Below the pieces are notes generated by a model. The model made no database searches. It was not told the origin of the DNA and saw only the letters and a list, made by a program, of their open reading frames with translations. This document shows positions 1 to 8,863 of a DNA stretch of 39,759 bases, piece after piece (within the stretch, counting starts at the first letter, position 1; each line of letters begins with the position of its first letter). A program made the position numbers and the translations under genes. Origin of the DNA: Lachnospiraceae bacterium (GTDB lineage: Bacteria; Bacillota; Clostridia; Lachnospirales; Lachnospiraceae); contig JAEEXG010000019.1 in assembly GCA_016291405.1 (NCBI GenBank), forward strand, positions 1 through 39,759. Direction: 5' to 3'.

Positions 1-30
1 CAATAAAAAGTTGTATGGGAAATATTTTTA

Positions 31-59
31 AGGGTGGACATTTGTCCGCCCTTTTTTTA
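31..59 (+). terminator. Rho-independent terminator of an upstream gene
   Basis: A 10-bp stem (31-40 with 43-52, one G-T pair) is followed by a run of seven T. It closes a transcription unit that lies left of the window. No gene lies between it and the kinase that starts at 155. Confidence 0.85.
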
Positions 60-154
60 TCATAAAAATAGCAATAAATGAAAAATAAATACCCATAAAT
101 GATTAGCGAAAACAATACAACTTGGATAGAATGAAATTAAGTGGAGGTATGCAT

Positions 155-1624
155 ATGTATTATATCGGAATTGACCTTGGAACATCTGCAGTAAAACTTC
201 TGTTAATGGATTCAGAAGGAAAGATCTGCAACGTTGTTTCAAAAGAATATCCTTTGTACTTTCCTCATCCCGGTTGGAGTGAGCAAAAACCTGAAGACTG
301 GTATGAAAAGAGTATCGAAGGCTTAAAAGAGCTTACAAAAGACGTAGACAAATCAAAAGTTAAAGGTATCAGTTTTGGCGGACAGATGCACGGCCTTGTT
401 ATCCTTGATAAGGATGATAATGTTATTAGACCCGCAATCCTTTGGAACGACGGACGTACCACAAAGGAAACAGATTACTTAAACAACGTTATCGGAAAAG
501 ATAAGTTGTCAGAGTACACCGCTAACATTGCATTTACAGGATTCACAGCCCCTAAGGTACTTTGGGTAAAAGAAAACGAACCTGAAAACTTTGCAAAGAT
601 AAACAAGATAATGCTTCCTAAGGATTATCTTGCATATAAACTCTCCGGAGTACACGCAACGGATGTATCCGATGCTTCCGGAATGCTTCTTTTCGATGTA
701 AAGAACAGAAAGTGGAGCAAGGAAATGTGCGACATCTGTTCCGTAAAAGAAGAATGGCTTGCTAAGATTTTTGAAAGCTATGAAAAGATTGGAACATTGC
801 TTCCTAACATAGCTAAAGAATTAGGATTCTCAGAAGACGTTGTTATTGCGGCAGGTGCCGGAGACAACGCGGCAGCAGCTGTGGGAACAGGAACTGTCGG
901 AGACGGAAGATGTAATATTTCACTTGGTACAAGCGGAACAATCTTCATTTCTTCTAAGAATTTCGGTGTTGATAAAAATAACGCTCTTCATTCATTTGCA
1001 CATGCAGACGGAACGTATCACTTAATGGGATGTATGCTTTCCGCAGCTTCATGTAACAAGTGGTGGATGGATGAAATAATCGGAACCAAGGATTATGCTT
1101 CAGAGCAAAAGAACATAAATAAGCTTGGTGAAAACCATGTTTACTTCTTACCTTACCTTATGGGAGAAAGATCTCCTCATAACGATCCTCAGGCAAGAGG
1201 AACATTTGTGGGAATGACAATGGACACCACAAGAGAAGACATGACTCAGGCAGTTTTGGAAGGTGTTGCTTTTGCACTCAGAGATTCATTTGAAGTTGCA
1301 AAGTCACTTGGCATAAAGATTGAACGTACAAAGATTTGCGGTGGCGGAGCAAAGAGCCCTCTTTGGAAGAAGATGATTGCAAACATCTTAAATGTTAAGG
1401 TTGATGTAATTGAAAGCGAAGAAGGTCCCAGCATGGGCGGTGCAATGCTTGCAGCGGTTGCGGCAGGTGAATATACTTCCGTTGAAGAAATTGCAGCTAA
1501 GTTTGTGCATGTGGTTGACACAGTAGAGCCCGAACCCGAACTTGCAAAGAAGTACGATGAGAGATATGCTCAGTTTAAGGAAATATATCCGGCATTAAAA
1601 CCGGTATTTCAAATTATAAAGTAA
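155..1624 (+). CDS. xylB: Xylulokinase (FGGY carbohydrate kinase)
   Basis: This 489-residue cytosolic kinase would phosphorylate D-xylulose to D-xylulose 5-phosphate and feed the pentose phosphate pathway. The N-terminal FGGY ATPase signature with D7, G9, T10 and S11 is present. So are the XylB-type QMHG motif (77-80), the GAGDN segment with the likely catalytic base D237, the SLGTSGT motif and a C-terminal GGGAKSPLW adenosine motif. Length is normal for XylB. I chose the ATG at 155 because GGAGG (143-147) lies seven bases before it; an in-frame ATG at 122 has no ribosome site. The next gene is an isomerase of the fucose/arabinose superfamily, 67 bases downstream, so the pair probably forms an isomerase-kinase route. 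Because the partner is not XylA, the true substrate could be another ketopentose or a ketohexose. Family assignment is firm and substrate is moderate. Confidence 0.9.
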   Translation: MYYIGIDLGTSAVKLLLMDSEGKICNVVSKEYPLYFPHPGWSEQKPEDWYEKSIEGLKELTKDVDKSKVKGISFGGQMHGLVILDKDDNVIRPAILWNDGRTTKETDYLNNVIGKDKLSEYTANIAFTGFTAPKVLWVKENEPENFAKINKIMLPKDYLAYKLSGVHATDVSDASGMLLFDVKNRKWSKEMCDICSVKEEWLAKIFESYEKIGTLLPNIAKELGFSEDVVIAAGAGDNAAAAVGTGTVGDGRCNISLGTSGTIFISSKNFGVDKNNALHSFAHADGTYHLMGCMLSAASCNKWWMDEIIGTKDYASEQKNINKLGENHVYFLPYLMGERSPHNDPQARGTFVGMTMDTTREDMTQAVLEGVAFALRDSFEVAKSLGIKIERTKICGGGAKSPLWKKMIANILNVKVDVIESEEGPSMGGAMLAAVAAGEYTSVEEIAAKFVHVVDTVEPEPELAKKYDERYAQFKEIYPALKPVFQIIK

Positions 1625-1691
1625 TCTATTAACGCGGTTAGATTTGTGTATTGGAACTGGATTCCATACCTAAAAAATGGAGGATAAAAAA

Positions 1692-3185
1692 ATGAATAAC
1701 ATGAACAACATTCCCCAGGTAAAGATTGGTATTGTTGCTGTTAGCCGTGACTGCTTCCCTGAAAGCCTTTCAGTTAACAGACGTAAAGCGCTGGTTGACG
1801 CTTATACCAAAAAGTACGGAAAAGAAGACATCTACGAATGCCCCGTTTGTATCGTAGAGAGCGAAATCCAGATGGTTGAAGCTCTTGAAGACATCAAGAA
1901 GGCAGGATGTAACGCACTTTGCGTATACCTTGGAAACTTCGGACCTGAAATTTCAGAAACATTACTTGCTAAGCACTTCGACGGACCTAAGATGTTCGTT
2001 GCAGCAGCAGAAGAAAGCCAGGGCGACTTACAGGATGGTCGTGGCGATGCTTACTGCGGTATGCTTAACGCAAGCTATAACTTAAAGCTTAGAAGCGTTG
2101 GCGCTTATATCCCTGAATATCCTGTTGGAGATGCAGAAGATTGCGCTGATATGATTCACGACTTCGTTCCCGTTGCTCGTGCAATCAAGGGTCTTTCAGA
2201 ATTAAAGATTATTTCTTTTGGTCCCAGACCTCTTAACTTCCTTGCTTGTAACGCTCCTATTCAGCAACTTTACAACCTTGGTGTTGAAATCGAAGAAAAC
2301 TCAGAACTTGACTTGTTTGAAGCTTTCAATAAGCACGCAAACGATCCTAGAATTCCTGCTAAAGTTAAGGAAATGGCAGAAGAGCTTGGCGCAGGTAACA
2401 AGAAGCCCGAAGTTCTTAACAAGCTTGCTCAGTACGAACTTACTCTTCTTGACTGGGTTGAAGAACACAGAGGATATCGTAAGTACGTTGCAATCGCAGG
2501 AAAGTGCTGGCCTGCATTCCAGACACAGTTTGGATTTGTACCTTGCTACGTAAACAGCCGTCTTACAGGAATGGGAATTCCCGTATCCTGTGAAGTTGAT
2601 ATTTACGGATGCTTATCAGAGTTCATCGGAACATGTGTATCAGACGATGTTGTTACATTGCTTGATATCAACAACTCAGTTCCTAAGGATATGTACAAAG
2701 AATCAATCGAAGGCAAATTCGATTACAAGTTCACAGATACATTCATGGGCTTCCACTGCGGTAACACATGCTCAAAGAAGCTTGCGTTCTGCGAAATGAA
2801 GTACCAGAAGATCATGGCTAGAAACCTTCCTATCGAAGTTACCAACGGAACACTTGAAGGTGATATCGCTCCCGGCAACATCACATTCTATCGTTTACAG
2901 TCTACAGCAGACAATAAGCTTCGTGCTTACCTTGCAGAAGGTGAAGTGCTTCCTGTAGCTACAAAGTCATTCGGTGGTATCGGCGTATTCGCTATCAAGG
3001 AAATGGGTAGATTCTATCGCCACGTACTTATCCAGAAGAACTTCCCTCACCACGGTGCCGTTGCATTCGGTCACTACGGAAAGGCTCTCTTCGAAGTATT
3101 TAAGTACATCGGAGTACCGGTTGAAGATCTTAACTACAATCAGCCCGCTTCATTACCTTATCCTACAGAAAATCCTTTCAAATAA
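1692..3185 (+). CDS. L-fucose/L-arabinose isomerase family protein
   Basis: A 497-residue protein of the FucI/AraA superfamily, whose members interconvert aldoses and ketoses with Mn2+. The N-terminal half has the alternating alpha/beta pattern of that fold. A central GIPVSCEVDIYG segment and a downstream MGFHCGNTC segment provide candidate Glu, Asp and His metal ligands. I chose the ATG at 1692 because GGAGG (1679-1683) lies eight bases upstream. The earlier ATG at 1677 overlaps that ribosome site. It follows the XylB-type kinase in the same direction and a terminator follows it, so the two form a dicistronic unit. No fucose-1-phosphate aldolase or transporter is adjacent. The protein is shorter than classical FucI (about 590 residues), so I give no gene symbol. 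Fucose, arabinose, xylose or an uncommon sugar are all possible substrates. Confidence 0.82.
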   Translation: MNNMNNIPQVKIGIVAVSRDCFPESLSVNRRKALVDAYTKKYGKEDIYECPVCIVESEIQMVEALEDIKKAGCNALCVYLGNFGPEISETLLAKHFDGPKMFVAAAEESQGDLQDGRGDAYCGMLNASYNLKLRSVGAYIPEYPVGDAEDCADMIHDFVPVARAIKGLSELKIISFGPRPLNFLACNAPIQQLYNLGVEIEENSELDLFEAFNKHANDPRIPAKVKEMAEELGAGNKKPEVLNKLAQYELTLLDWVEEHRGYRKYVAIAGKCWPAFQTQFGFVPCYVNSRLTGMGIPVSCEVDIYGCLSEFIGTCVSDDVVTLLDINNSVPKDMYKESIEGKFDYKFTDTFMGFHCGNTCSKKLAFCEMKYQKIMARNLPIEVTNGTLEGDIAPGNITFYRLQSTADNKLRAYLAEGEVLPVATKSFGGIGVFAIKEMGRFYRHVLIQKNFPHHGAVAFGHYGKALFEVFKYIGVPVEDLNYNQPASLPYPTENPFK

Positions 3186-3208
3186 GGTAAATAGGTATTA
3201 AAAAAACG

Positions 3209-3246
3209 GCTCACATCACATATAATTGTGGTGTGAGCTATTTTTA
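3209..3246 (+). terminator. Rho-independent terminator after the isomerase gene
   Basis: A 12-bp stem (3209-3220 with 3227-3238, one G-T pair) with a six-base loop is followed by TATTTTTATT. It ends the kinase-isomerase unit 24 bases after the stop. Confidence 0.88.
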
Positions 3247-3252
3247 TTGGCT

Positions 3253-3326
3253 GCAACCGGCAAATGTAAACTGTCGGTTGACAAATTGGCAAGGCGAATT
3301 TATGGCATGCAACCGTTCAATTTGTT
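3253..3326 (+). promoter_or_regulatory. Repeat-rich control region of the XRE gene
   Basis: GCAACCG occurs at 3253-3259 and 3309-3315, and its inverse CGGTTG at 3275-3280. ACAAATTG (3281-3288) is mirrored by CAATTTGT (3318-3325). A consensus -35 box TTGACA (3278-3283) lies inside these repeats; the hexamer 17 bases later, TATGGC, is a poor -10. This arrangement suits an operator for the regulator encoded 60 bases downstream, possibly autoregulatory. That role is an inference. Confidence 0.45.
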
Positions 3327-3386
3327 ATGTTTATACCAGCTTAAGCGTGAACAAATAAACCAACAACAAATAGAAAGGAATCAAAA

Positions 3387-4373
3387 ATGATACTTGCAGA
3401 TAAAATTATTAATGAAAGAAAAAGATGCGGATGGTCGCAGGAAGAATTGGCTGACCAGTTATCGGTTTCAAGACAATCAGTTTCAAAATGGGAAGGCGCA
3501 CAAGCAGTTCCCGATTTACAAAAGATAATTAAGATGGCTGAGCTCTTTGGAGTAAGCACGGATTACTTATTAAAAGATGAAATAAGCGATAACGGGTATA
3601 TAGAAGAACGTCTTGAGGGAGCGGAGATTTCCAATATAAGAAAAGTTTCAATGGAAGAAGCAAACGCATACCTTGAATGTGTAAAAGAAAATTCACCCAA
3701 AATCGGAATCGGAGTAATGCTTTGTGTTTTAGCTACTTCATTTCTTATGGTATTTTGTGCATTCTCAGAAAGCATTATGAAAGATAGACAAGGTCTTGCT
3801 ATCGGAATCGGAATGACAATCATGTTTATTATGATTGCTGTAGCTGTTTTAATCTTTATAGTGTTTGGTTCAAAATACGAAAAGTATAAGTATCTTAAAG
3901 AAGAAGAGTTTGAAACAGCTTACGGTGTTGACGGAATGGTGAAAGACAGAAGAGAAAAAGTTGGAACCAAGAATACCGTTACAATTGCGGTTGGAGTGCT
4001 TGCAATCATTATTGCAATTATTCCCATAATCGTTTCTTCTTTCTTAGATCCTACAGGTGTTACCACAATTTACATGGTGGCTTTACTACTCGCAGTTATA
4101 GCAGCTTCAGTTTATTTCTTTGTTAAAGCAGGCTCTGTAACAGAAAGCTTTAAGGTTTTACTTAAGGAAGAGGAATTTGCTTCAAAGTCATCTAAAAAGA
4201 AAAATAACATTCTTGGCGGAATCGCAACAGCTTATTGGGTAACAATTACAGCAGTATTTCTTTACTTAAATATCGTACTTACTTTAGATAAGGCATGGAT
4301 CATCTGGCCCATAGCAGGACTTGCATTTGCGGGAATTATGGCGATATTAAATGCCGTGCTTAAAGAAGAGTAA
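3387..4373 (+). CDS. XRE-family regulator fused to a six-helix membrane domain
   Basis: A 328-residue protein with an N-terminal Cro/C1-type helix-turn-helix (about residues 5-62, containing the typical WSQEELADQLSVSRQSVSKWE core). A charged linker follows, then six hydrophobic segments in three pairs that reach the C-terminus. The N-terminal part is confidently DNA-binding. The membrane part matches no sensor family I can name and may bind a membrane signal or tether the repressor. An AAAGGA ribosome site precedes the ATG. It is monocistronic: a terminator lies before it and a hairpin after it. HTH-plus-membrane proteins of this kind are common in Clostridia and often control stress or antimicrobial-peptide genes, but no target can be read here. 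The clustered inverted repeats just upstream suggest autoregulation. Confidence 0.85.
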   Translation: MILADKIINERKRCGWSQEELADQLSVSRQSVSKWEGAQAVPDLQKIIKMAELFGVSTDYLLKDEISDNGYIEERLEGAEISNIRKVSMEEANAYLECVKENSPKIGIGVMLCVLATSFLMVFCAFSESIMKDRQGLAIGIGMTIMFIMIAVAVLIFIVFGSKYEKYKYLKEEEFETAYGVDGMVKDRREKVGTKNTVTIAVGVLAIIIAIIPIIVSSFLDPTGVTTIYMVALLLAVIAASVYFFVKAGSVTESFKVLLKEEEFASKSSKKKNNILGGIATAYWVTITAVFLYLNIVLTLDKAWIIWPIAGLAFAGIMAILNAVLKEE

Positions 4374-4408
4374 GATTTAGCACTTTAATTTAATAAAAAT
4401 ATTATGAT

Positions 4409-4435
4409 AATCCCCGCGACAATGTTGCGGGGATT
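4409..4435 (+). terminator. Strong hairpin, terminator-like but with a poor T-tract
   Basis: A 12-bp stem (4409-4420 with 4424-4435, one G-T pair) closes on a three-base loop. Only GTTGTAT follows on the + strand, so termination efficiency is uncertain. It lies 35 bases after the XRE stop. Confidence 0.6.
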
Positions 4436-4445
4436 GTTGTATACT
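4416..4445 (+). promoter_or_regulatory. Candidate promoter of the mtnN-tldD-luxS operon
   Basis: A GCGACA -35-like box (4416-4421), an 18-base spacer and TATACT (4440-4445) lie 26 bases before the first start codon. The -35 box overlaps the preceding hairpin. The match is partial, and no better promoter is visible in the gap. Confidence 0.4.
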
Positions 4446-4470
4446 TAGGAAGAAACGTAAGGAGAAACCT

Positions 4471-5430
4471 ATGAATATAGTTATATTAGAGAGAAGCAGT
4501 GTTGGAATGGATGTATCGGTTGATTCTCTTAAAGACCTTGGGGACGTTACCGTATACAACACAACGGAATATGAAGAAATAAAAGAGCGAATCAAAGATG
4601 CGGATATAGTAATTGCGAATAAAAGCAGACTGTGTGAAGACACATTGAAGGATGCTAAAAACGTAAAGCTCATCTGTGAATTTGCTACAGGCTTTGACAA
4701 CGTGGACTTAGACTATTGCAGACAAAGAAACATAGGCGTTTGCAATGTTAGAGACTATAGCACTGAGATGGTTGCCCAGCATACATTTGCAATGGCTTTA
4801 TTCTTATCAGAAAAGCTTGCCCATTACGATGACTTTGTAAAGAGCGGAAAGTATGCTAATCACAACAGATTTTCTTACTTTGACATTCCTTTTAAAGAGC
4901 TTGCGGGAAAGACCTGGGGCGTAATTGGAATGGGAAATATCGGAAGGAAAGTCGCTTCAATTGCAAAGGCTTTCGGATGCAGAGTAATCTTTTATTCTGT
5001 TACCGGAAAATCAAGTGTGACAGATTATGAGAGAGTTGATTTTGATACAGTTTTAAAGGAATCGGATTTTCTCTCAATCCACTGTCCTTTATCAGACTTA
5101 TCAAGAGGCCTTATTGATGCAGCCGCCCTTAAAAAGATGAAGAAAACAGCAGTATTAATAAACGTAGCCAGAGGCCCTATCGTAAAGCAACAGGACTTAT
5201 ACGATGCGCTTGTTAATGGAGAAATTGCGGCAGCAGGACTGGATGTACTTGAAAAAGAACCAATAGCTAAAGATAACCCGTTACAGAAAATTACCGATTC
5301 AACAAAGCTTATCATCACGCCTCATTTAGCTTGGGCTTCTGTGGAAGCAAGAGAAAGATGTGTGTCGATGACATATGATAACATTAGGGCGTTTATGGAC
5401 GGAAAAGAACTTTGCAGGGTAGATAAATAG
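4471..5430 (+). CDS. D-2-hydroxyacid dehydrogenase (NAD-dependent)
   Basis: A 319-residue cytosolic oxidoreductase of the D-isomer-specific 2-hydroxyacid dehydrogenase family, which includes SerA, glycerate and hydroxypyruvate reductases. The Rossmann motif GMGNIG lies about one-half along. The catalytic triad is complete: R234 in NVARGP, E263 in EKEP and H285 in TPHLAWAS. There is no C-terminal ACT domain, so it is not a regulated SerA. An AGGAG ribosome site precedes the ATG. It is the first gene of a five-gene run ending in luxS and stops 12 bases before mtnN. Its place suggests a job linked to methyl-cycle or AI-2 chemistry, but it could equally be a reductase of glyoxylate or hydroxypyruvate. 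Family is certain and substrate unknown. Confidence 0.9.
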   Translation: MNIVILERSSVGMDVSVDSLKDLGDVTVYNTTEYEEIKERIKDADIVIANKSRLCEDTLKDAKNVKLICEFATGFDNVDLDYCRQRNIGVCNVRDYSTEMVAQHTFAMALFLSEKLAHYDDFVKSGKYANHNRFSYFDIPFKELAGKTWGVIGMGNIGRKVASIAKAFGCRVIFYSVTGKSSVTDYERVDFDTVLKESDFLSIHCPLSDLSRGLIDAAALKKMKKTAVLINVARGPIVKQQDLYDALVNGEIAAAGLDVLEKEPIAKDNPLQKITDSTKLIITPHLAWASVEARERCVSMTYDNIRAFMDGKELCRVDK

Positions 5431-5442
5431 GAGGATTCTTAT

Positions 5443-6141
5443 ATGAGAACAATCGGAATTATCGGAGCAATGGATTTAGAAGTTGAAAAGCTTATTTCTT
5501 CCATGAAAGAGAAAAAAGAAGTTGAATACGCAAGAAGAAAATTTTACGTAGGAAAGCTTGAAAACGCCAATGTAGTGCTTGCAAGATGCGGAGTGGGAAA
5601 AGTAAATGCCGCTCTTACAGTTCAGATGATGGTAGATAAGTTTAACATTACAGATATTATAAACACAGGCGTTGCAGGTTCTTTGGACGAAAAAATCGAT
5701 ATAGGCGACATGGTGCTTGCAACAGGAGCCGTATATCATGACGTGGAAGCGGTTGCGTTCGGTTATGAAAGAGGCCAGGTGCCCCAGATGGATGTCTTTG
5801 AATTCCCTACAGATAAGGGACTGGTTGACTTAGCTGAAAAATCTTGCCTTAAAGTAAATCCGGATATCAAGGTGTTTAAAGGACGCATTGCATCGGGGGA
5901 TCAGTTTATAGCGGACAAAGAAACCAAGACGACCATAAAGAAGTACTTTTCACCTTTATGTGTAGAAATGGAAGGCTGTGCAATGGCGCATGCCGCATAC
6001 GTAAATAACATTAATTGCTTAATTATCAGAGCAATATCCGATAAGGCGGATGATTCTGCAGAAGAAGATTACCCTTCGTTTGAAAAGAAGGCGGCAGAGC
6101 ATTCCGCAAAGATGGTTATTGAAATGATGAAAAATATTTAA
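5443..6141 (+). CDS. mtnN: 5'-methylthioadenosine/S-adenosylhomocysteine nucleosidase
   Basis: A 232-residue enzyme that hydrolyses adenine from S-adenosylhomocysteine (giving S-ribosylhomocysteine, the LuxS substrate), from methylthioadenosine and from 5'-deoxyadenosine. The N-terminal GIIGAMDLE contains the conserved catalytic Glu (E13). NTGVAGSLD binds the substrate, VEMEGCAMAHAAY contacts the ribose, and RAISDKAD holds catalytic D200. Length is standard for Pfs/MtnN. It is separated by 12 bases from the dehydrogenase before it and 18 from tldD after it. luxS closes the same operon, so the complete two-step detoxification of SAH is encoded here. Confidence 0.97.
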   Translation: MRTIGIIGAMDLEVEKLISSMKEKKEVEYARRKFYVGKLENANVVLARCGVGKVNAALTVQMMVDKFNITDIINTGVAGSLDEKIDIGDMVLATGAVYHDVEAVAFGYERGQVPQMDVFEFPTDKGLVDLAEKSCLKVNPDIKVFKGRIASGDQFIADKETKTTIKKYFSPLCVEMEGCAMAHAAYVNNINCLIIRAISDKADDSAEEDYPSFEKKAAEHSAKMVIEMMKNI

Positions 6142-6159
6142 TTAAGGAGAGAGTGGGCT

Positions 6160-7575
6160 ATGAAGGTACAATCAAGCGAATATTTAAAAGCCAATAAGGC
6201 TCTTTACAAAGAGCTTTTGGATAAGCTTCTTAATACCTATGAATATGCTTCAATCTTGGCTGCGGATTCAGTCGGAAAAGTATATTCTGTTTCAAAAAGC
6301 GGTATAAATATGAGAGAAGACGATTTATACACGCAGAGAGGATTTGTTGTAAAGGTATATAATGACGGTTCTTTTGCAGAATACAGCGGAAGCAAGATTT
6401 CTAAAGAAGAAATAGATGTAATCGTTGATACAATTGCAAAAAGACTTGTTACTTTAGAAGCAAAAAGAGAAAAGAACACATACAAAGTGCCTGAAGATGA
6501 AAAGGTAAGCTTTTCTAAGAGCACTGATTATGAGATTTCACCTTTTGAATTCGGGGATAAGAAAATTGTTGAAAGAATTACCGAGATTCAGAAGAAAGGT
6601 CTTGCATACGATGAGAGAATATTGGATTTTTACTGTTCACTACAGTTTCAGAAGTATTCAAAGCTTTTCTTATCAAAAAACAAAGACCTTGAACAGAACG
6701 TTATGTGGACATGCGGTGCAGTAGCGGCTATGTCATTAAAGGGAGAAGAAGTTAAGCAGGCTTATACACCTTTCTCAGTTTTGGGAGGCGTTGAGCTTCT
6801 TGACAGAATAGAAGAGCATGTTGAAGATACCTGTAAGGTAGCTATTGAGCTTATTGATTCGGTTCCCTTACCTCCCGGAGAATATGATTGCATCTGTTCT
6901 CCCGAAACAACAGGTATGATTGTGCATGAAGCTTTCGGACATGGCGTAGAAATGGATATGTTCGTAAAAGACAGAGCACTTGCAAAGTATAACGTGGGCG
7001 AATATGTTGCATCACCTTTGGTTACAATGCATGATGGTAACGCCATTGACGATACTTCAACATATTTCTTTGATGATGAAGGAACTCTTTCAAACGATAC
7101 AATAATTATCGATAAGGGTATCCTCGTTACAGGAATGAGCGACTTACAGTCAGCTTTGGCACTTGGCACCAAGCCTACCGGTAACGGAAAGAGACAAAGC
7201 GTTGAAAGAAAAGCTTACACACGTATGACAAACACTTACTTTGAGCCCGGTAAAGATAAGCTTGAAGACATGATAGCTTCGATTAAGGATGGCCTTTTCC
7301 TTGAGATGCCTTGCTCAGGTATGGAAGACCCTAAGAACTGGGGCATCCAGTGTATGGTTACTCTTGCAAGAGAAATCAAAGACGGTAAGTTTACAGGAAA
7401 GATTTACTCACCTATCGTTTTGACAGGTTATGTTCCTGATTTGCTTAAGTCCATTTCCATGATGTCTGATGAATTACATCACTGCGGTTCAGGTATGTGC
7501 GGTAAGGGATACAAAGAATGGGTTAAGGTTTCAGACGGTGGCCCGTACATTAAGGCTAGAATCAGATTAGGATAA
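6160..7575 (+). CDS. tldD: TldD-type metalloprotease subunit
   Basis: A 471-residue member of the PmbA/TldD family. In the characterised heterodimer, TldD carries the zinc site and TldE threads unfolded peptides to it. The HExxxH motif is present as HEAFGH (residues 256-261). The C-terminal SGMCGKGY...VSDGGP segment supplies the usual third zinc-ligand region. An AAGGAG ribosome site precedes the ATG. The partner tldE starts 12 bases downstream, as expected for an obligate pair. Known roles are maturation of microcin B17 and other modified peptides and degradation of unstructured peptides. No RiPP precursor is visible nearby. The surrounding mtnN and luxS make this context unusual. Confidence 0.93.
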   Translation: MKVQSSEYLKANKALYKELLDKLLNTYEYASILAADSVGKVYSVSKSGINMREDDLYTQRGFVVKVYNDGSFAEYSGSKISKEEIDVIVDTIAKRLVTLEAKREKNTYKVPEDEKVSFSKSTDYEISPFEFGDKKIVERITEIQKKGLAYDERILDFYCSLQFQKYSKLFLSKNKDLEQNVMWTCGAVAAMSLKGEEVKQAYTPFSVLGGVELLDRIEEHVEDTCKVAIELIDSVPLPPGEYDCICSPETTGMIVHEAFGHGVEMDMFVKDRALAKYNVGEYVASPLVTMHDGNAIDDTSTYFFDDEGTLSNDTIIIDKGILVTGMSDLQSALALGTKPTGNGKRQSVERKAYTRMTNTYFEPGKDKLEDMIASIKDGLFLEMPCSGMEDPKNWGIQCMVTLAREIKDGKFTGKIYSPIVLTGYVPDLLKSISMMSDELHHCGSGMCGKGYKEWVKVSDGGPYIKARIRLG

Positions 7576-7587
7576 GGGGGCATAAAA

Positions 7588-8862
7588 ATGGAACGTTATA
7601 AGAAATTACTTGAACAGGCCGGTATTAAAAACTGGTTTATAAAAAATAAAATTGATTCTTCCGTTGAACTTTTCTTTATAAAGAAAAATCTTGATATGAG
7701 AAGAATTAAAGAAGTAGACAATGCTGAAATTGCAGTGTTTACAGACGTTGAAAAAGACGGAGAAAAGAAAAGAGGGCGTGCTGACATTAGAGTTAACTCT
7801 TCAATGACAGACATAGAAATCCTTACAAAGATTAAAGAAGCAGAGTATGCGGCTTCTTTTGCCACAAACAAGTTCTTCGAATTTCCGAAGCCTACAAAGT
7901 CAGAATTAAAGGTGCAGGATAGCGATTTAAATGGACTTGAGCTTTCTGAAATTGCCACAAAGTTTGCTGACGCAGCTTACAGCGTGGATAATGACAAGGA
8001 TGCTTTCATTAATTCCTTTGAATTGTTTGTTGAAGAATCGACTGTAAGAATGATGAGTGCTACAGGCACAGATGTTGCTTACAAAACAAGAGTTGTTAAG
8101 GGCGAATTTGTTACTCAGTGCAGGGAACCTCAGGACGTAGAAACATATTTGGATTATGAGTTTGATACATTGGCTTTGGATGATATGAAGGACCTTGTAG
8201 AGACTTCGCTTAAAACATCAAAAGACAGAGCAAGAGCAAACGCTATGCCTAAATCAGGAAAGACTGATGTTATCATTTCCGGAAGATACATGGAAGAGCT
8301 TATGAGCTTCTATGCCGACAGAGCAAATGTTTCTTTCATCTATCCCGGCTACTCAAACTACAAGGTTGGAGATAACGTGCAGGGCGAAGATGTTAAGGGA
8401 GATAAGGTTAACATTAAATTCCTTCCTTTACAGCCTTTTAACAATGAAGGCATTGAAATGAAGGAAAGAGAATTTATCAAAGACGGTGAACTAAAACTTG
8501 TTCACGGAAATCAAAGAATCTCTTACTACATGGGCGTTGAACCTATCGGAACATATGAGAAAGTTCAGATTCCCGCAGGTAAGGTTTCTTTAAAAGAAAT
8601 GACGGACAGACCGTGCTTACACGTTGTAAATTTCTCTGACTTTCAGATGGATGCACTTGATGGACACTTTGCAAGTGAAATAAGACTTGCCTACTACTAT
8701 GACGGAAAAGGAAATGTCACACCCGTTACAGGCGGTAGCATTAATGGAAGCATCTTTGACTGCCAGAATGATTTGACCTTCTCAAAGGAAGTGCAAAAAC
8801 TTTCAAAATATGTGGGCCCTAAGGCATGCTTATTTAAGAATGTAATGGTTTCAGGAGAATAA
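7588..8862 (+). CDS. tldE: TldE/PmbA-like partner subunit
   Basis: A 424-residue PmbA/TldD-family protein without an HExxxH motif, which is the mark of the non-catalytic TldE subunit. The N-terminal half is charged and helical. The C-terminal half is beta-rich and contains GGSINGSIFDC, like the conserved GTxIxG stretch near the end of PmbA proteins. A GGGGG ribosome site lies seven bases before the ATG. It directly follows tldD, and luxS starts one base after its stop, so translation of the three is probably coupled. It should form a heterodimer with TldD. Confidence 0.9.
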   Translation: MERYKKLLEQAGIKNWFIKNKIDSSVELFFIKKNLDMRRIKEVDNAEIAVFTDVEKDGEKKRGRADIRVNSSMTDIEILTKIKEAEYAASFATNKFFEFPKPTKSELKVQDSDLNGLELSEIATKFADAAYSVDNDKDAFINSFELFVEESTVRMMSATGTDVAYKTRVVKGEFVTQCREPQDVETYLDYEFDTLALDDMKDLVETSLKTSKDRARANAMPKSGKTDVIISGRYMEELMSFYADRANVSFIYPGYSNYKVGDNVQGEDVKGDKVNIKFLPLQPFNNEGIEMKEREFIKDGELKLVHGNQRISYYMGVEPIGTYEKVQIPAGKVSLKEMTDRPCLHVVNFSDFQMDALDGHFASEIRLAYYYDGKGNVTPVTGGSINGSIFDCQNDLTFSKEVQKLSKYVGPKACLFKNVMVSGE

Positions 8863-8863
8863 T

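Noticed and set aside
104-132. TAGAAT at 127-132 as a promoter of xylB
   Set aside because: The -35 position is poor and the start point would fall on the ribosome site; the xylB promoter is left unassigned.
2218-2553. A 111-codon open frame in another phase inside the isomerase gene
   Set aside because: The isomerase frame is clearly the coding one; no ribosome site or domain supports the overlap.
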